From Streptomyces luomodiensis (GTDB taxonomy: Bacteria; Actinomycetota; Actinomycetes; Streptomycetales; Streptomycetaceae), in contig NZ_CP117522.1 of NCBI RefSeq assembly GCF_031679605.1, positions 62,001-126,000 on the forward strand: a stretch of 64,000 nucleotides of DNA, in the 5' to 3' direction. Both the position numbers and the translations under genes were made by a program. A model generated the notes under the pieces. The model was not told the origin of the DNA. It was given only the letters and a program-made list of their open reading frames with translations, and did no database searches. Positions 46,468 through 54,815 of the stretch are shown here, piece by piece. The first letter of the stretch is position 1, and each line of letters opens with the position of its first letter.

Positions 46468-46832
46468 CCGGCGGCCTCCCTCGTCCGTGCTTCGGCCGGA
46501 GTGCCGTCCAGGGCTCCGTACAACGCCAGTGCCGTGGTCATGCGGAGGACATCGGCGTAACCGGGGAAGCCGCGCAGCCGGGCAAGACCGGCGCGGACCT
46601 CGTCCGGTGAGGCGTGGCGGATCCGGCGGCGGGTGACGGCGTGAAAGGCCATCGGGAACGAACGCAGGGCCACGGTCATCGCCCACCGGTAGCCGGCCGG
46701 CATACGGTTCAGGCTTCCAGTGGTGTGGCGCACCGCCTCGCGCAACGCCGGCGCGGGACGCAGCGCTTGATAGGCGGCGGCCCAGCACCTCGGCAGGCCG
46801 GAGAGATACAGGTGGCGCTCGGTGATCCTCAT
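46464..46832 (-). CDS. Conserved small protein of unknown function (122 aa)
   Basis: Begins MRITERHLYLSGLPRCWAAA and contains AGYRWAMTVALRSFPMAFHA, ADVLRMTTALALYGALDG. It is helical, basic, with no signal peptide and no cofactor motif. It overlaps the aminotransferase stop and the GMC start by 4 bases, which suggests fixed stoichiometry with the GMC enzyme, much as small subunits accompany other membrane-linked GMC dehydrogenases. No family was recognised. Confidence 0.6.
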   Translation of the reverse strand: MRITERHLYLSGLPRCWAAAYQALRPAPALREAVRHTTGSLNRMPAGYRWAMTVALRSFPMAFHAVTRRRIRHASPDEVRAGLARLRGFPGYADVLRMTTALALYGALDGTPAEARTREAAG

Positions 46833-48247
46833 CCGGCCACCTTCTCCCGCACCAGTCCGGCGAGCAGCCGGGAGGCACCCTGGTCCAGGACTTCGTCCAA
46901 GGCATTCACGAACAGGTCCGCTTCGTCGTCCCGCGCCACCAACGGCGGGGAGACGATCAGGGCGATGAGGCGGTTGGAGCCGAAGAAGGTGAGGATGCCG
47001 TGGTCGCGGTAGAGGGCGGCGACCACGGCAGCGGTCAGGAGCTTGGAGACGGCCTGCGGGTCCTTGCCCGCCGTCGTCGGCAGCTTCTGCCGCAGGCCGG
47101 CCGGCAGCTGCGGGCCCGGGGTGAGGAACACGCCGTGCAGCGCACCGCGTCCCTCGACCCGCCGCACCAGCTTCGGGTGCCGGGCCGCTACCCGCGACAG
47201 CCCCTCGCCCAGCCGCTCGCCCAGTTCGAGTGCCCGGCCGGAGAAGTCCTCCTCCACTGCCACCGCCACCGCTTCCAGCGCTGTCGCGGTCTCCTCGCCG
47301 AAGCCGTAGTACGTCGTGCTGTGCAAGGTGGCGTCGGCCAGATTGTCGTAGGCGGCACGCGCGATCGGCTCACGGGCTATGTATCCGGAGATCGACGCCT
47401 TGCCGCCGCCGAAGGACTTGGAGGTGGTGACGACATCGGGCACGAGACCGGGGTGGTGCATGAAGTAGAAGAGCGCCCCGGTCTTGCCCCATCCGGTGTA
47501 CACCTCGTCGAAGATCAGCACGATGCCGCGTTCGGTGCAGATGCGGCGGACCTCGCGCAGGAAGCGCGGGGAGCACTCCCGCAGGCTGGAGGCGCTGAAC
47601 GGTTCCAGGACGACGGCGTACACGTCGCACTCGCCCGCGGCGGAGACGTGCCGCTCCAACGCCAGCCGGAAGGAGTCGAGGTCGTCGTAGGCGAAGGTGT
47701 CGGTGCCAGGGATACGCGGGTAGGGGAAGTGGACTTCGGGTGAGGCGGTGAGGCTGCCGGCGCCCAGAAGTTTGCCGTGGAAGGCGATGTCGGTGTGCAG
47801 CACGGTTCCGCGATGGCCCCGGTGGTACTTGTAGGCGAGCTTCAGCGCCCCTTCGACCGCTTCGGCCCCGGAGTTGGGGAAGTAGCTGATGTTCAGGTCG
47901 CCGGGCAGGAGCTGGGCGAGGTTGTGACTCAGGGCGGCCACGTACGGCGAGAGGTAGTTCTTGTGCACCTCCATGCGGCGCCGTTCCTGGAAGCGGCGCC
48001 GTGCGGCAAGGATCCTCGGGTGATTGTGGCCGTGGTTCAGCACGCCGACGCCACCGGTGAAGTCCAGGATGCGGCGGCCGTCACACAGGTGGATCCAGGC
48101 GCCCTCGGCATGGTCGACGAGATCGCGGCCGAAGCCGAAGGAACCGATGAGGGAGACCTGGCTGCGGCTGACGTACCGCCGGTACAGATCATGTACCTGC
48201 TCGGTGCTCATGGCCTCGGCCTGATCGACGCTCAGCAGCTCAGGCAT
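46829..48247 (-). CDS. Class III (fold type I) PLP aminotransferase
   Basis: 472 aa. LDFTGGVGVLNHGHNHPRIL, FPNSGAEAVEGALKLAYKYH, the PLP Asp in LIFDEVYTGWGKTG, and the Schiff-base Lys in TTSKSFGGGKASISGY are all present. The group includes glutamate-1-semialdehyde aminotransferase-like and sugar 6'-aminotransferases. It is likely to aminate the carbonyl produced by the GMC enzyme, or by the FAD protein upstream. Overlaps of 8 and 4 bases with its neighbours indicate translational coupling. Confidence 0.9.
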   Translation of the reverse strand: MPELLSVDQAEAMSTEQVHDLYRRYVSRSQVSLIGSFGFGRDLVDHAEGAWIHLCDGRRILDFTGGVGVLNHGHNHPRILAARRRFQERRRMEVHKNYLSPYVAALSHNLAQLLPGDLNISYFPNSGAEAVEGALKLAYKYHRGHRGTVLHTDIAFHGKLLGAGSLTASPEVHFPYPRIPGTDTFAYDDLDSFRLALERHVSAAGECDVYAVVLEPFSASSLRECSPRFLREVRRICTERGIVLIFDEVYTGWGKTGALFYFMHHPGLVPDVVTTSKSFGGGKASISGYIAREPIARAAYDNLADATLHSTTYYGFGEETATALEAVAVAVEEDFSGRALELGERLGEGLSRVAARHPKLVRRVEGRGALHGVFLTPGPQLPAGLRQKLPTTAGKDPQAVSKLLTAAVVAALYRDHGILTFFGSNRLIALIVSPPLVARDDEADLFVNALDEVLDQGASRLLAGLVREKVAG

Positions 48248-49634
48248 GGTTGCTCCCGGTGACGGATGAGGTGAGACGGTCGGCGACCAGGCGCCCGGCC
48301 CGGCGGCCGTCGCGCACGGCGTAGTTGGTGCCGCGGTCCTCGGGAAAGACCTGGGCCATGCCCGCCAGGTAGAGGCCCCGGACGCGGGACTCGACCGAGG
48401 GCATCGTCCGCGTGTAGTGCGGCGTGATCACCGGCTGCGCGTGCGCGGCACGCCACACGTGGAAGCGCTCCACCCAGCCGCGGTCGAAGGCGGGGAACAT
48501 GCGCTGAATGTGCGGCAGGCTGTACTCGAAGACCTCCTCGTCCGACATGCGGTACAGCTCCGCGTCCGTCAGCAGGTACTTGGAGAGGTAGACGACGTGC
48601 TTGCCGTCATAGCGTTCCGGACGGTCGAGGTTGGTGTGCTCGATGACGCCGACGTAGGGGAAGCCGGGGTCATTGACGTTGAGCCAGTAGGTGTCCGACA
48701 GCCGCCGGTTGTTCTCCAGTACCAGGCACACGTTCCCCAGGTAGTCGACGGTCGACCAGCTCCGCTTGAGCTCCGGTACGGCTGGATGGTCCGCGCCCTC
48801 GTGGTCCAGCAGAGCGGCCGCCGGCTGTGGTGCTGTGGTGATCAGCACGTGGCGGGCCGGGTGGAACACACCGCCGGCCGTCGCCCCGCTCACCCCGGCG
48901 CCGTCGATGTGCACGCTCTCCGCAGCCGTGTCCGTGCGGATGTCGACCCCCAGGGACAGCAGCCGGTGCTGCAGCGCATCAAGCAGGGCTCCGCTGCCGC
49001 CCTTGATGTAGTACAGGATCTCCTTGCCGGAACGGGTGCGGCTCCCGCCGCGCAGGTGGAGTTTGGTCCACATCCACGTGGCACCGACCTGATCCGCGTA
49101 CTTGCCGAACTTGCCCTCCAGCAGGGGGCGCCACACCACCTCGTACACGCGGCGGCCACCCAGCGACACCAGCCACTCCTCGGCCGTGCGGGACTCCAGC
49201 TCCCGCCAGTGCTTCACTCGCTGGGCGCGCAGTGCCAGCAGCCCGAGGCGTAACCGGTCGTGCAGGGGCAGCGGTGCGAACCGGAGCAGGTCCGAGGGGG
49301 CTGAGAGGCGGTAGACGGAGTTGGCGAAGTACATGCCCGTGCGGGTCTCGTGGGCTTCGAGGAGGTGGGAGACGCCCAGGCTCTCACACAGCCGGATCAT
49401 CTCCTGGTCGGAGGAGAACCAGTGGTGGTAGAAGCGTTCGATCCGCTTGTCCTCGCCGATGGCGAAGCTCGCTGCGAGTCCGCCGATGGTGTCCTCGCGT
49501 TCCAGGATCCGCACCTTCCGCCCCTGGGAGGCGAGTTCCCATGCCGCCGCCAGCCCGGTGAAACCGGCACCGACGATGACGACGTCCACAGGTGCCGTGG
49601 TGCCGTGTACGGCGTCTGCCGTTCGGGTGCTCAC
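48240..49634 (-). CDS. FAD-dependent oxidoreductase (amine oxidase / protoporphyrinogen-oxidase-like)
   Basis: 464 aa; the GTG at 49634 overlaps the glycosyltransferase stop. The N-terminal VDVVIVGAGFTGLAAAWELA dinucleotide fold is followed by REDTIGGLAASF (GG doublet). The C-terminal RGLYLAGMAQVFPEDRGTNYAVRDG binds the FAD. The substrate region has KIERFYHHWF-like IERFYHHWFSSDQEM and EGKFGKYADQVGATWMWTKL. Proteins of this group are often encoded with GT2 glycosyltransferases and are related in fold to UDP-galactopyranose mutase. Reaction unknown; oxidation or redox-neutral isomerisation of a lipid-linked or glycosyl intermediate is possible. Confidence 0.82.
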   Translation of the reverse strand: MSTRTADAVHGTTAPVDVVIVGAGFTGLAAAWELASQGRKVRILEREDTIGGLAASFAIGEDKRIERFYHHWFSSDQEMIRLCESLGVSHLLEAHETRTGMYFANSVYRLSAPSDLLRFAPLPLHDRLRLGLLALRAQRVKHWRELESRTAEEWLVSLGGRRVYEVVWRPLLEGKFGKYADQVGATWMWTKLHLRGGSRTRSGKEILYYIKGGSGALLDALQHRLLSLGVDIRTDTAAESVHIDGAGVSGATAGGVFHPARHVLITTAPQPAAALLDHEGADHPAVPELKRSWSTVDYLGNVCLVLENNRRLSDTYWLNVNDPGFPYVGVIEHTNLDRPERYDGKHVVYLSKYLLTDAELYRMSDEEVFEYSLPHIQRMFPAFDRGWVERFHVWRAAHAQPVITPHYTRTMPSVESRVRGLYLAGMAQVFPEDRGTNYAVRDGRRAGRLVADRLTSSVTGSNHA

Positions 49635-50593
49635 AGGGCGACACGCTCCTCTGCACGGAGGCACGGGGCGGTCGCTCCGATACGCCGCTCGACGATGTAG
49701 GCCGGTCTGGCCTGCACCTGCCGTAACACCGTCTGCAGATACTCGCCCACGATGCCGAGCGCGAGCGCCTGGGCGCCGAAGGCACCCGGGCCGGCCAGCA
49801 GTCTGACGTCACGTCGGACCGCGGCGCGGGCCAGTCCGCCGGCCAACGCGATTGTGCCCAGGTAGGCGGGCAGACGGAGGGGCACCGACGAGTGGGCCAG
49901 CAGCCCGCGCCGGGACAGCTCGAGCATCTTCCGCAGGGTGTACTTGGACTCGCCCGCGTGCCGGGACTCCCGGTCGTACGCCACACCGGTCTCCGGGAAG
50001 CCGAGCCAGCTCACCGCGCCGCGCAGGTATGCGTTTTTGTCCGTCGTCTCCCCGAGGAGTGCGGCCACCTCACGATCCAGCAACCGGAAGTCCCCGGTAT
50101 CCAGAGCGAGTGGATGGTCGGACACCAGGTTCAGCGTGCGGTAGAACACGTACGCACTGGCCTTCTTGAACAGCGTCTCCCCCGCGCGGCTACGGCGCCG
50201 CGCGGACACTACGGACCAGCCGTCCCACCACAGCGCCACCATTTCCGGTATCAGCTCCGGTGGATCCTGCAGATCCGCGTCGATCAGGACGACCGCGTCT
50301 CCGGAGGCTTCCCGCAGACCGGCCAGGCAAGCGGACTGATGACCGAAGTTCCGGCTCAGTTTCACGGCCCGGACGGAGTCCGACTGCCGCGCCAGGCGGT
50401 CGATGACCTGCCACGTTCCGTCCGTACTGCCATCGTCCACGTAGATCTGCTCGCACTCCACGCCGACGAGCTCTTTCAGAACCCGGTCAAGGCGGGCACG
50501 GGTGTGGGTCAGCACCTCCACCTCGTTGTAGCAGGGGACGACGACGCTGAGGATCGGTCGCCGGTGTTCGAAGACGCGTTTCTCCAGTAACAC
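49631..50593 (-). CDS. GT2 glycosyltransferase (DPM1/GtrB-like)
   Basis: The GTG at 50593 follows GAAAGG; an in-frame start at 50737 is much farther and lies in the promoter region. About 320 aa. The GT-A motifs are LSVVVPCYNEVEVL, IYVDDGSTDGTWQVI and the metal-binding DAVVLIDADLQDPPELI; then RHAGESKYTLRKML, typical of polyprenyl-phosphate glycosyltransferases. The C-terminal membrane part is modest (LGTIALAGGLARA, FGAQALALGIVGEYL). It is the first gene of the operon and may make a polyprenyl-linked sugar for the following enzymes. Confidence 0.85.
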   Translation of the reverse strand: MLLEKRVFEHRRPILSVVVPCYNEVEVLTHTRARLDRVLKELVGVECEQIYVDDGSTDGTWQVIDRLARQSDSVRAVKLSRNFGHQSACLAGLREASGDAVVLIDADLQDPPELIPEMVALWWDGWSVVSARRRSRAGETLFKKASAYVFYRTLNLVSDHPLALDTGDFRLLDREVAALLGETTDKNAYLRGAVSWLGFPETGVAYDRESRHAGESKYTLRKMLELSRRGLLAHSSVPLRLPAYLGTIALAGGLARAAVRRDVRLLAGPGAFGAQALALGIVGEYLQTVLRQVQARPAYIVERRIGATAPCLRAEERVAL

Positions 50594-51305
50594 AGCACAC
50601 CTTTCGCGCGGATTCAGTGGCGAGGTCGCGAGGGCGGTACAGCGGGGGCGCGGACAAGGCCGACGGCATGTGACGGGCGACTTCTTCGTCGCCGCTGCCG
50701 CCGCGGGCATGCCGGTTACGCCCCTCGGCTCGGGCACACCGGAAGCTTTACACGATCAACTCTGCCCTATAAGACATCGTTGTCAAGCCCTAACTTCACT
50801 GGCTTAACTTATCCAGCGGGGGAGCTGTGCACCGCAGGTACCAGCTCAGGTAACGTGCTCGGGCAGTCCTGGCTGAGCCGTGAGGCGCCGGGCGCGACCG
50901 CTTATCGCCCCAGGCAGCCGGTCAGCACGTCATGGCTTGAGGCACGGAGGGGACTTGATCGCCGGCGTCTCGAATCCGCCACCCTCGGTCATCGGCCAGC
51001 GCGTGGTCGGGTGCGATGCGCCGACCCCGGTTCGCCGGATGTCCGTATCTGTGGGATACCTGGCACCGTGGACGTGGCTGCCGGGCTGCCGGGGCGGAAG
51101 ACTCGGTTCTGCCCGAGGACCGGGCACAGCCGAGCAGGAAGACAGGTGAGTGGTCATGACGACGAACGCCGACGCGACCGCCGGGACCCACGTCGCCGAA
51201 CAGCCGGTCACCCACCCTGTGCGGGACCCCGACGGCACCGACGGTGGCGGCGCTGCGGGCTCGGTACCGCTGCGAGCCCGCGCTCCCAGCCGTGACGTGG
51301 GCTCG
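50594..51305. promoter_or_regulatory. Leader of the six-gene operon and a gene-poor stretch
   Basis: On the minus strand near 50790 a TTGACA hexamer sits in an AT-rich patch (about 50740-50815) that is the best candidate for the operon promoter; the matching -10 was not fixed. On the plus strand an ATG at 51156 with GACAGGTGAG upstream opens MTTNADATAGTHVAEQPVTH, which looks like the start of a truncated gene running into the 3' end of the LacI-like gene. Nothing else was recognised. Confidence 0.35.
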
Positions 51306-52178
51306 TCACTCCACCTGGCCGGGCGCAGACCCCGTCGTTCCGCGTTGCACGAAGTGGGCCGTCGGGGACCAGCGCTCGGTGGCGGGCCGGCCGTCGATGT
51401 GGTCCAGGGCGGCTTCGGCGACCAGTACGCCGTAGCGGTGTACGTCCACGGTCATGGTCGTCAGTGGTGGCGAGGCCAGTCGGCAGAGAGTGGAGTCGTC
51501 CCAGGCGATCAGTGACAGATCAGCGGGGACGTCCAGGCCCAGTTCCTTGGCCGTGGCCAGTCCGGCGACCGCCATCACGTCGTTGTCGTAGAGGATCGCC
51601 GTGGGCCGGGGGTTCCGCTTGAGCAGTTCGGCGGTGAGCCGGGCCCCGGACTCGGCCGTGTAGTCGCCTTCGACGACCACCGCCTCGATGCCCGCCTCCC
51701 GGCACTCCTCCTCCTGCGCAGCGTTGCGGGCCTGGGTGTGCAGGAGGGACCGTGGTCCCGCGACACGAGCGATGACGCGGTGTCCGAGTTCCGCCAGCCG
51801 GGCCATGGCGTCGCGGACGGGGCCGCGGTCGTCGGTACGCACGGCTGGCACTCCGGGGTCGTCCCGCCAGGTGCCGACGAGGACTGCCGGCAGGCCCAAC
51901 TCCCGCAGGACAGCCGGTCTGCGGTCACCCTCGATGAGGTTGACCACGGCCACCGCGTCGACCAGACCTCCCTCCGTCCACCGGCGATAGGCAGCGATCT
52001 CCTCCTCGTACGTCGGGACGACATGGAGCAGCACTGACATGTCTCGCGTCACCAGGCGCTCCTCCATCCCGGTGATGAACTCCATGAAGAACGGCTCCAC
52101 GCCGAGCAGGCGGGTCGAGCGCGCGAGGACGAGGCCCAGGGCGCCCGGCTGGGCGCGGTCGCGGTGGGCAGGGGTCAT
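51306..52178 (-). CDS. LacI-family sugar-binding protein without the DNA-binding domain
   Basis: 290 aa; the ATG overlaps the mannosidase stop. The sequence begins PGALGLVLARSTRLLGVEPF, which is the start of the periplasmic-binding-like core of LacI proteins, and proceeds through VVNLIEGDRRPAVLRELGLP, RPTAILYDNDVMAVAGLATA and LSLIAWDDSTLCRLASPPLT. The ~60-residue N-terminal HTH and hinge are absent, and no HTH is encoded just upstream because the mannosidase gene is there. It may be a co-sensor that modulates another regulator such as the ROK protein, or the result of an ancient truncation. Confidence 0.8.
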   Translation of the reverse strand: MTPAHRDRAQPGALGLVLARSTRLLGVEPFFMEFITGMEERLVTRDMSVLLHVVPTYEEEIAAYRRWTEGGLVDAVAVVNLIEGDRRPAVLRELGLPAVLVGTWRDDPGVPAVRTDDRGPVRDAMARLAELGHRVIARVAGPRSLLHTQARNAAQEEECREAGIEAVVVEGDYTAESGARLTAELLKRNPRPTAILYDNDVMAVAGLATAKELGLDVPADLSLIAWDDSTLCRLASPPLTTMTVDVHRYGVLVAEAALDHIDGRPATERWSPTAHFVQRGTTGSAPGQVE

Positions 52179-54658
52179 CCGATCTCCGGTGTTGGGTGAC
52201 AGAGGCTGTTCACGGAGCGCAGCACTGGCGCGGCGGTCAGGACAGCGGGGTCGAAAATCCGGCTGGTGTGGACGTGGAAGGAGTGGGTCTCGCCCGGCAG
52301 CAAGGTGACGAGCATGTCATCGACGATCGCGTCGTGGGCGACGTGGTCGGCCAGTACGGCGACGTCGCGGGCGAAGGAGGTGGCCCGGACGTCGATGCGG
52401 TAGCCGCCTGGCACTGCGTGTGCCTGCACGCTCAGCGCGTCGGGCCGGTAGGCGAGGTCCCGGTCCTCGCAGAAGGTGTGGATGGCGCGCACGCCCTCCG
52501 AGGACGCCATGAGCACCTCCTGCCTGACCTCCTCCGGCGTGAGCAGTGCGTCGTCCGGTTCCACGAGCACGACCGAACGGGGGCCCACCCGGAGGTCAAC
52601 TTTAGCACCGGCCAGGACGACGCCTTCGAACGTCTGGCGCTCGAGCACCAGGCGCCCTGTCCACGGCTCGTCGGTGTCGTTGACCGCGGCGAGGACGAGC
52701 CTGCCTGACCGGGGCTGGAAGGTGAGCATGCGCGGGGCGTAGGCCCTGCGCAGCGCGTACCACAGCGGCTTGGGGCGCTCGTCGCTGTCCACGGCGGCCC
52801 AGGAGGTGACGGGCCAGCAGTCGTTGAGCTGCCACACCAGCGTCCCGGCCGTCCGGGGCCACCATGAGCGGAAGTGCTCGACACCGAAGGCGACGGCGCG
52901 GGCCTGGTTGAGCTGCGTGGCCCAGTGCCAGTCCGTGAAGGAGCGCGGGGTGGGCAGGTGTGGGGCCATGCCGCGGTCCAGCTTGCCATTTCCGTCCTCC
53001 GCCTTCTGGTGGAGCAGGAATGCGGGCGAGGTCTGGGTGAGTGGCTCGTCGTGGATCCAGCGGGTGAGGGTGGCCCAGGTGGGCGGGCCCTGGAAGCCGA
53101 ATTCGGAGCAGAAGCGGGGGACATGGTGGCGATAGGCGGTGTAGTCGAGCCGGTTCCACACCTCCCATTCGTGGCGCGTGCCGTGGTTCTCGTCGTTGGG
53201 GTGGATGCCGCCGACCGGGGCGCCGGGGGTGTACGGGCTGCCGTCGGCGTAGGGCGTCGTCGGGTCGAGTTCGGCGACGATCCGCGGTAGCAGATCGGTG
53301 TAGTAGCCCAGGCCCCAGGTGCGGCCGGCCAGTTGCTCGGGCCAGCCCCAGTCGGCGTAGCCCCACAGGTTCTCATTGCCGCCGTTCCACAGGGCCAGGC
53401 TCGGGTGTCCGGCCAGCCGGGCGACGTTCTCGCGCGCCTCGGCCTCGACCTCGCCCCGCAGCGGCTCCTCCTCGGGGTAGGCGGCGCAGGCGAAGGGGAA
53501 GTCCTGCCAGACGAGCACACCGCGTTCGTCGCACACGTCGTAGAAGTCGTCGGTCTCGTAGATGCCGCCGCCCCAGATGCGCAGCATGTTCATGTGGGCG
53601 GCGAGTGCCTGGTCGACGCGGCGTTCGAGGCGTTCGCGGGTGATCCGGGTCAGGAAGTGGTCGTCGGGGATCCAGTTGGCTCCCTTGGCGAAGATGCGGG
53701 TGCCGTTGACGACGAAGGCGAAGGGGGTGCCGGTCTCGTCGGGCGTGGTGTCGACGGTGATGTTCCTGAAGCCCACGCGCCGGTCGACGGTGTCCAGAGG
53801 ATCCTCGTGCCGCTCGGCCGTGGCGAGGGCGACGCGGAGGTCGTACAGGGGCTGGTCGCCGTATCCGGCGGGCCACCACAGCCTGACGTCGGGCACGGTG
53901 AGCCGGAGCACGGCGGTGGTGTCGCCGGCGGCGAGCACAGCGCGCGCCCGGCATGCGCCGACCTCGGCGGTGAGCACCAGCTCCGGCCCGTCGGCCACGG
54001 CACGTTCGACGTCCGCGTGCACCTCCACGACGCCGGTGCCGTCGGGTTCGACGGTCACGAGGGGCCGGACCCGGTCGAGTCGTGCCGTGTGCCAGCGTTC
54101 CAGGCGGACGGGCTTCCAGATACCGGCGGTCTGCAGGTCGGGGCCCCAGTCCCAGCCGAAACCGCACGCCATCTTGCGCACCATGTTGAACGGATGGGGG
54201 TAGACGTGCTCACGACGGCCGAGCGCCGCTTCCGTGTCCTCCGCGTGCTGAAGAGCGGAGGTGAAGCCCACGGTGAGTTCGTTGGCGCCGTCGACGAGGT
54301 GGGGGCGGACGTCGAAGCGGTAGCTGCGGTGCATGTTGGCGGTGGTGCCGATCGGCCGGCCGTTGAGGGTGATGGCCGCGACGGTGTCCAGGCCGTCGAA
54401 GGCCAGGTCCACGCGCTCCCCGGCCTGCGCGGCCGTGGCCTCGAAGGTGAGGCGGTACTGCCAGTCGGTGCGGTGCATCCATACCAGTTCCTCCTCGACC
54501 CGGTCGAGGTAAGGGTCGGGTATGAGGCCCGCAGCCATCAGGTCGAGATGCACGCTGCCGGGCACAGCGGCCTGCACCGTGCGCCCGCGGACGGCGTCCG
54601 GCACCGGGCCACGCATCGCGCTCAGCAGCCAGCCCTCGTGCAGGAACGTACGCGCCAT
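52175..54658 (-). CDS. GH2 beta-mannosidase
   Basis: 827 aa from the ATG at 54658, chosen because GGGAGTGA lies just upstream; an ATG at 54703 would add 15 residues. A galactose-binding-like N-domain (GSVHLDLMAAGLIPDPYLDR) and immunoglobulin-like domains precede the TIM barrel. Acid/base Glu is in WNGGNENLWGY and nucleophile Glu in RFCSEFGFQG; RIWGGGIYETDDFYDVCDE is diagnostic of beta-mannosidases. It is cytoplasmic and releases mannose from the nonreducing end of manno-oligosaccharides. Divergent from the alpha-galactosidase, and followed by the LacI-like gene. Confidence 0.92.
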   Translation of the reverse strand: MARTFLHEGWLLSAMRGPVPDAVRGRTVQAAVPGSVHLDLMAAGLIPDPYLDRVEEELVWMHRTDWQYRLTFEATAAQAGERVDLAFDGLDTVAAITLNGRPIGTTANMHRSYRFDVRPHLVDGANELTVGFTSALQHAEDTEAALGRREHVYPHPFNMVRKMACGFGWDWGPDLQTAGIWKPVRLERWHTARLDRVRPLVTVEPDGTGVVEVHADVERAVADGPELVLTAEVGACRARAVLAAGDTTAVLRLTVPDVRLWWPAGYGDQPLYDLRVALATAERHEDPLDTVDRRVGFRNITVDTTPDETGTPFAFVVNGTRIFAKGANWIPDDHFLTRITRERLERRVDQALAAHMNMLRIWGGGIYETDDFYDVCDERGVLVWQDFPFACAAYPEEEPLRGEVEAEARENVARLAGHPSLALWNGGNENLWGYADWGWPEQLAGRTWGLGYYTDLLPRIVAELDPTTPYADGSPYTPGAPVGGIHPNDENHGTRHEWEVWNRLDYTAYRHHVPRFCSEFGFQGPPTWATLTRWIHDEPLTQTSPAFLLHQKAEDGNGKLDRGMAPHLPTPRSFTDWHWATQLNQARAVAFGVEHFRSWWPRTAGTLVWQLNDCWPVTSWAAVDSDERPKPLWYALRRAYAPRMLTFQPRSGRLVLAAVNDTDEPWTGRLVLERQTFEGVVLAGAKVDLRVGPRSVVLVEPDDALLTPEEVRQEVLMASSEGVRAIHTFCEDRDLAYRPDALSVQAHAVPGGYRIDVRATSFARDVAVLADHVAHDAIVDDMLVTLLPGETHSFHVHTSRIFDPAVLTAAPVLRSVNSLCHPTPEIG

Positions 54659-54734
54659 ATTCACTCCCGTCGGATCGAAGCCTGCGGCCGGGACATCCGT
54701 CATCGCTGGACCCTGGTGTCTTCCGGACGAGGCC

Positions 54735-54800
54735 GATAGGCTCGCGAGCATTGTTACGTCGCTGAATTAAGTAAGTCAACGACGCAGGAACATCCCACTC
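54735..54800 (-). promoter_or_regulatory. Promoter of the beta-mannosidase gene, twin of the one at 63.05 kb
   Basis: On the minus strand TTGACT (54774-54779) and TAACAAT (54750-54756) are separated by exactly 17 bases. The identical hexamer and heptamer, with identical spacing, occur upstream of the ABC binding-protein gene. The shared AAGNAAGTCAAC (plus strand) around the -35 could be the operator of the ROK repressor encoded at 63.27 kb. Confidence 0.65.
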
Positions 54801-54815
54801 CGAGGAAGCGCCACT

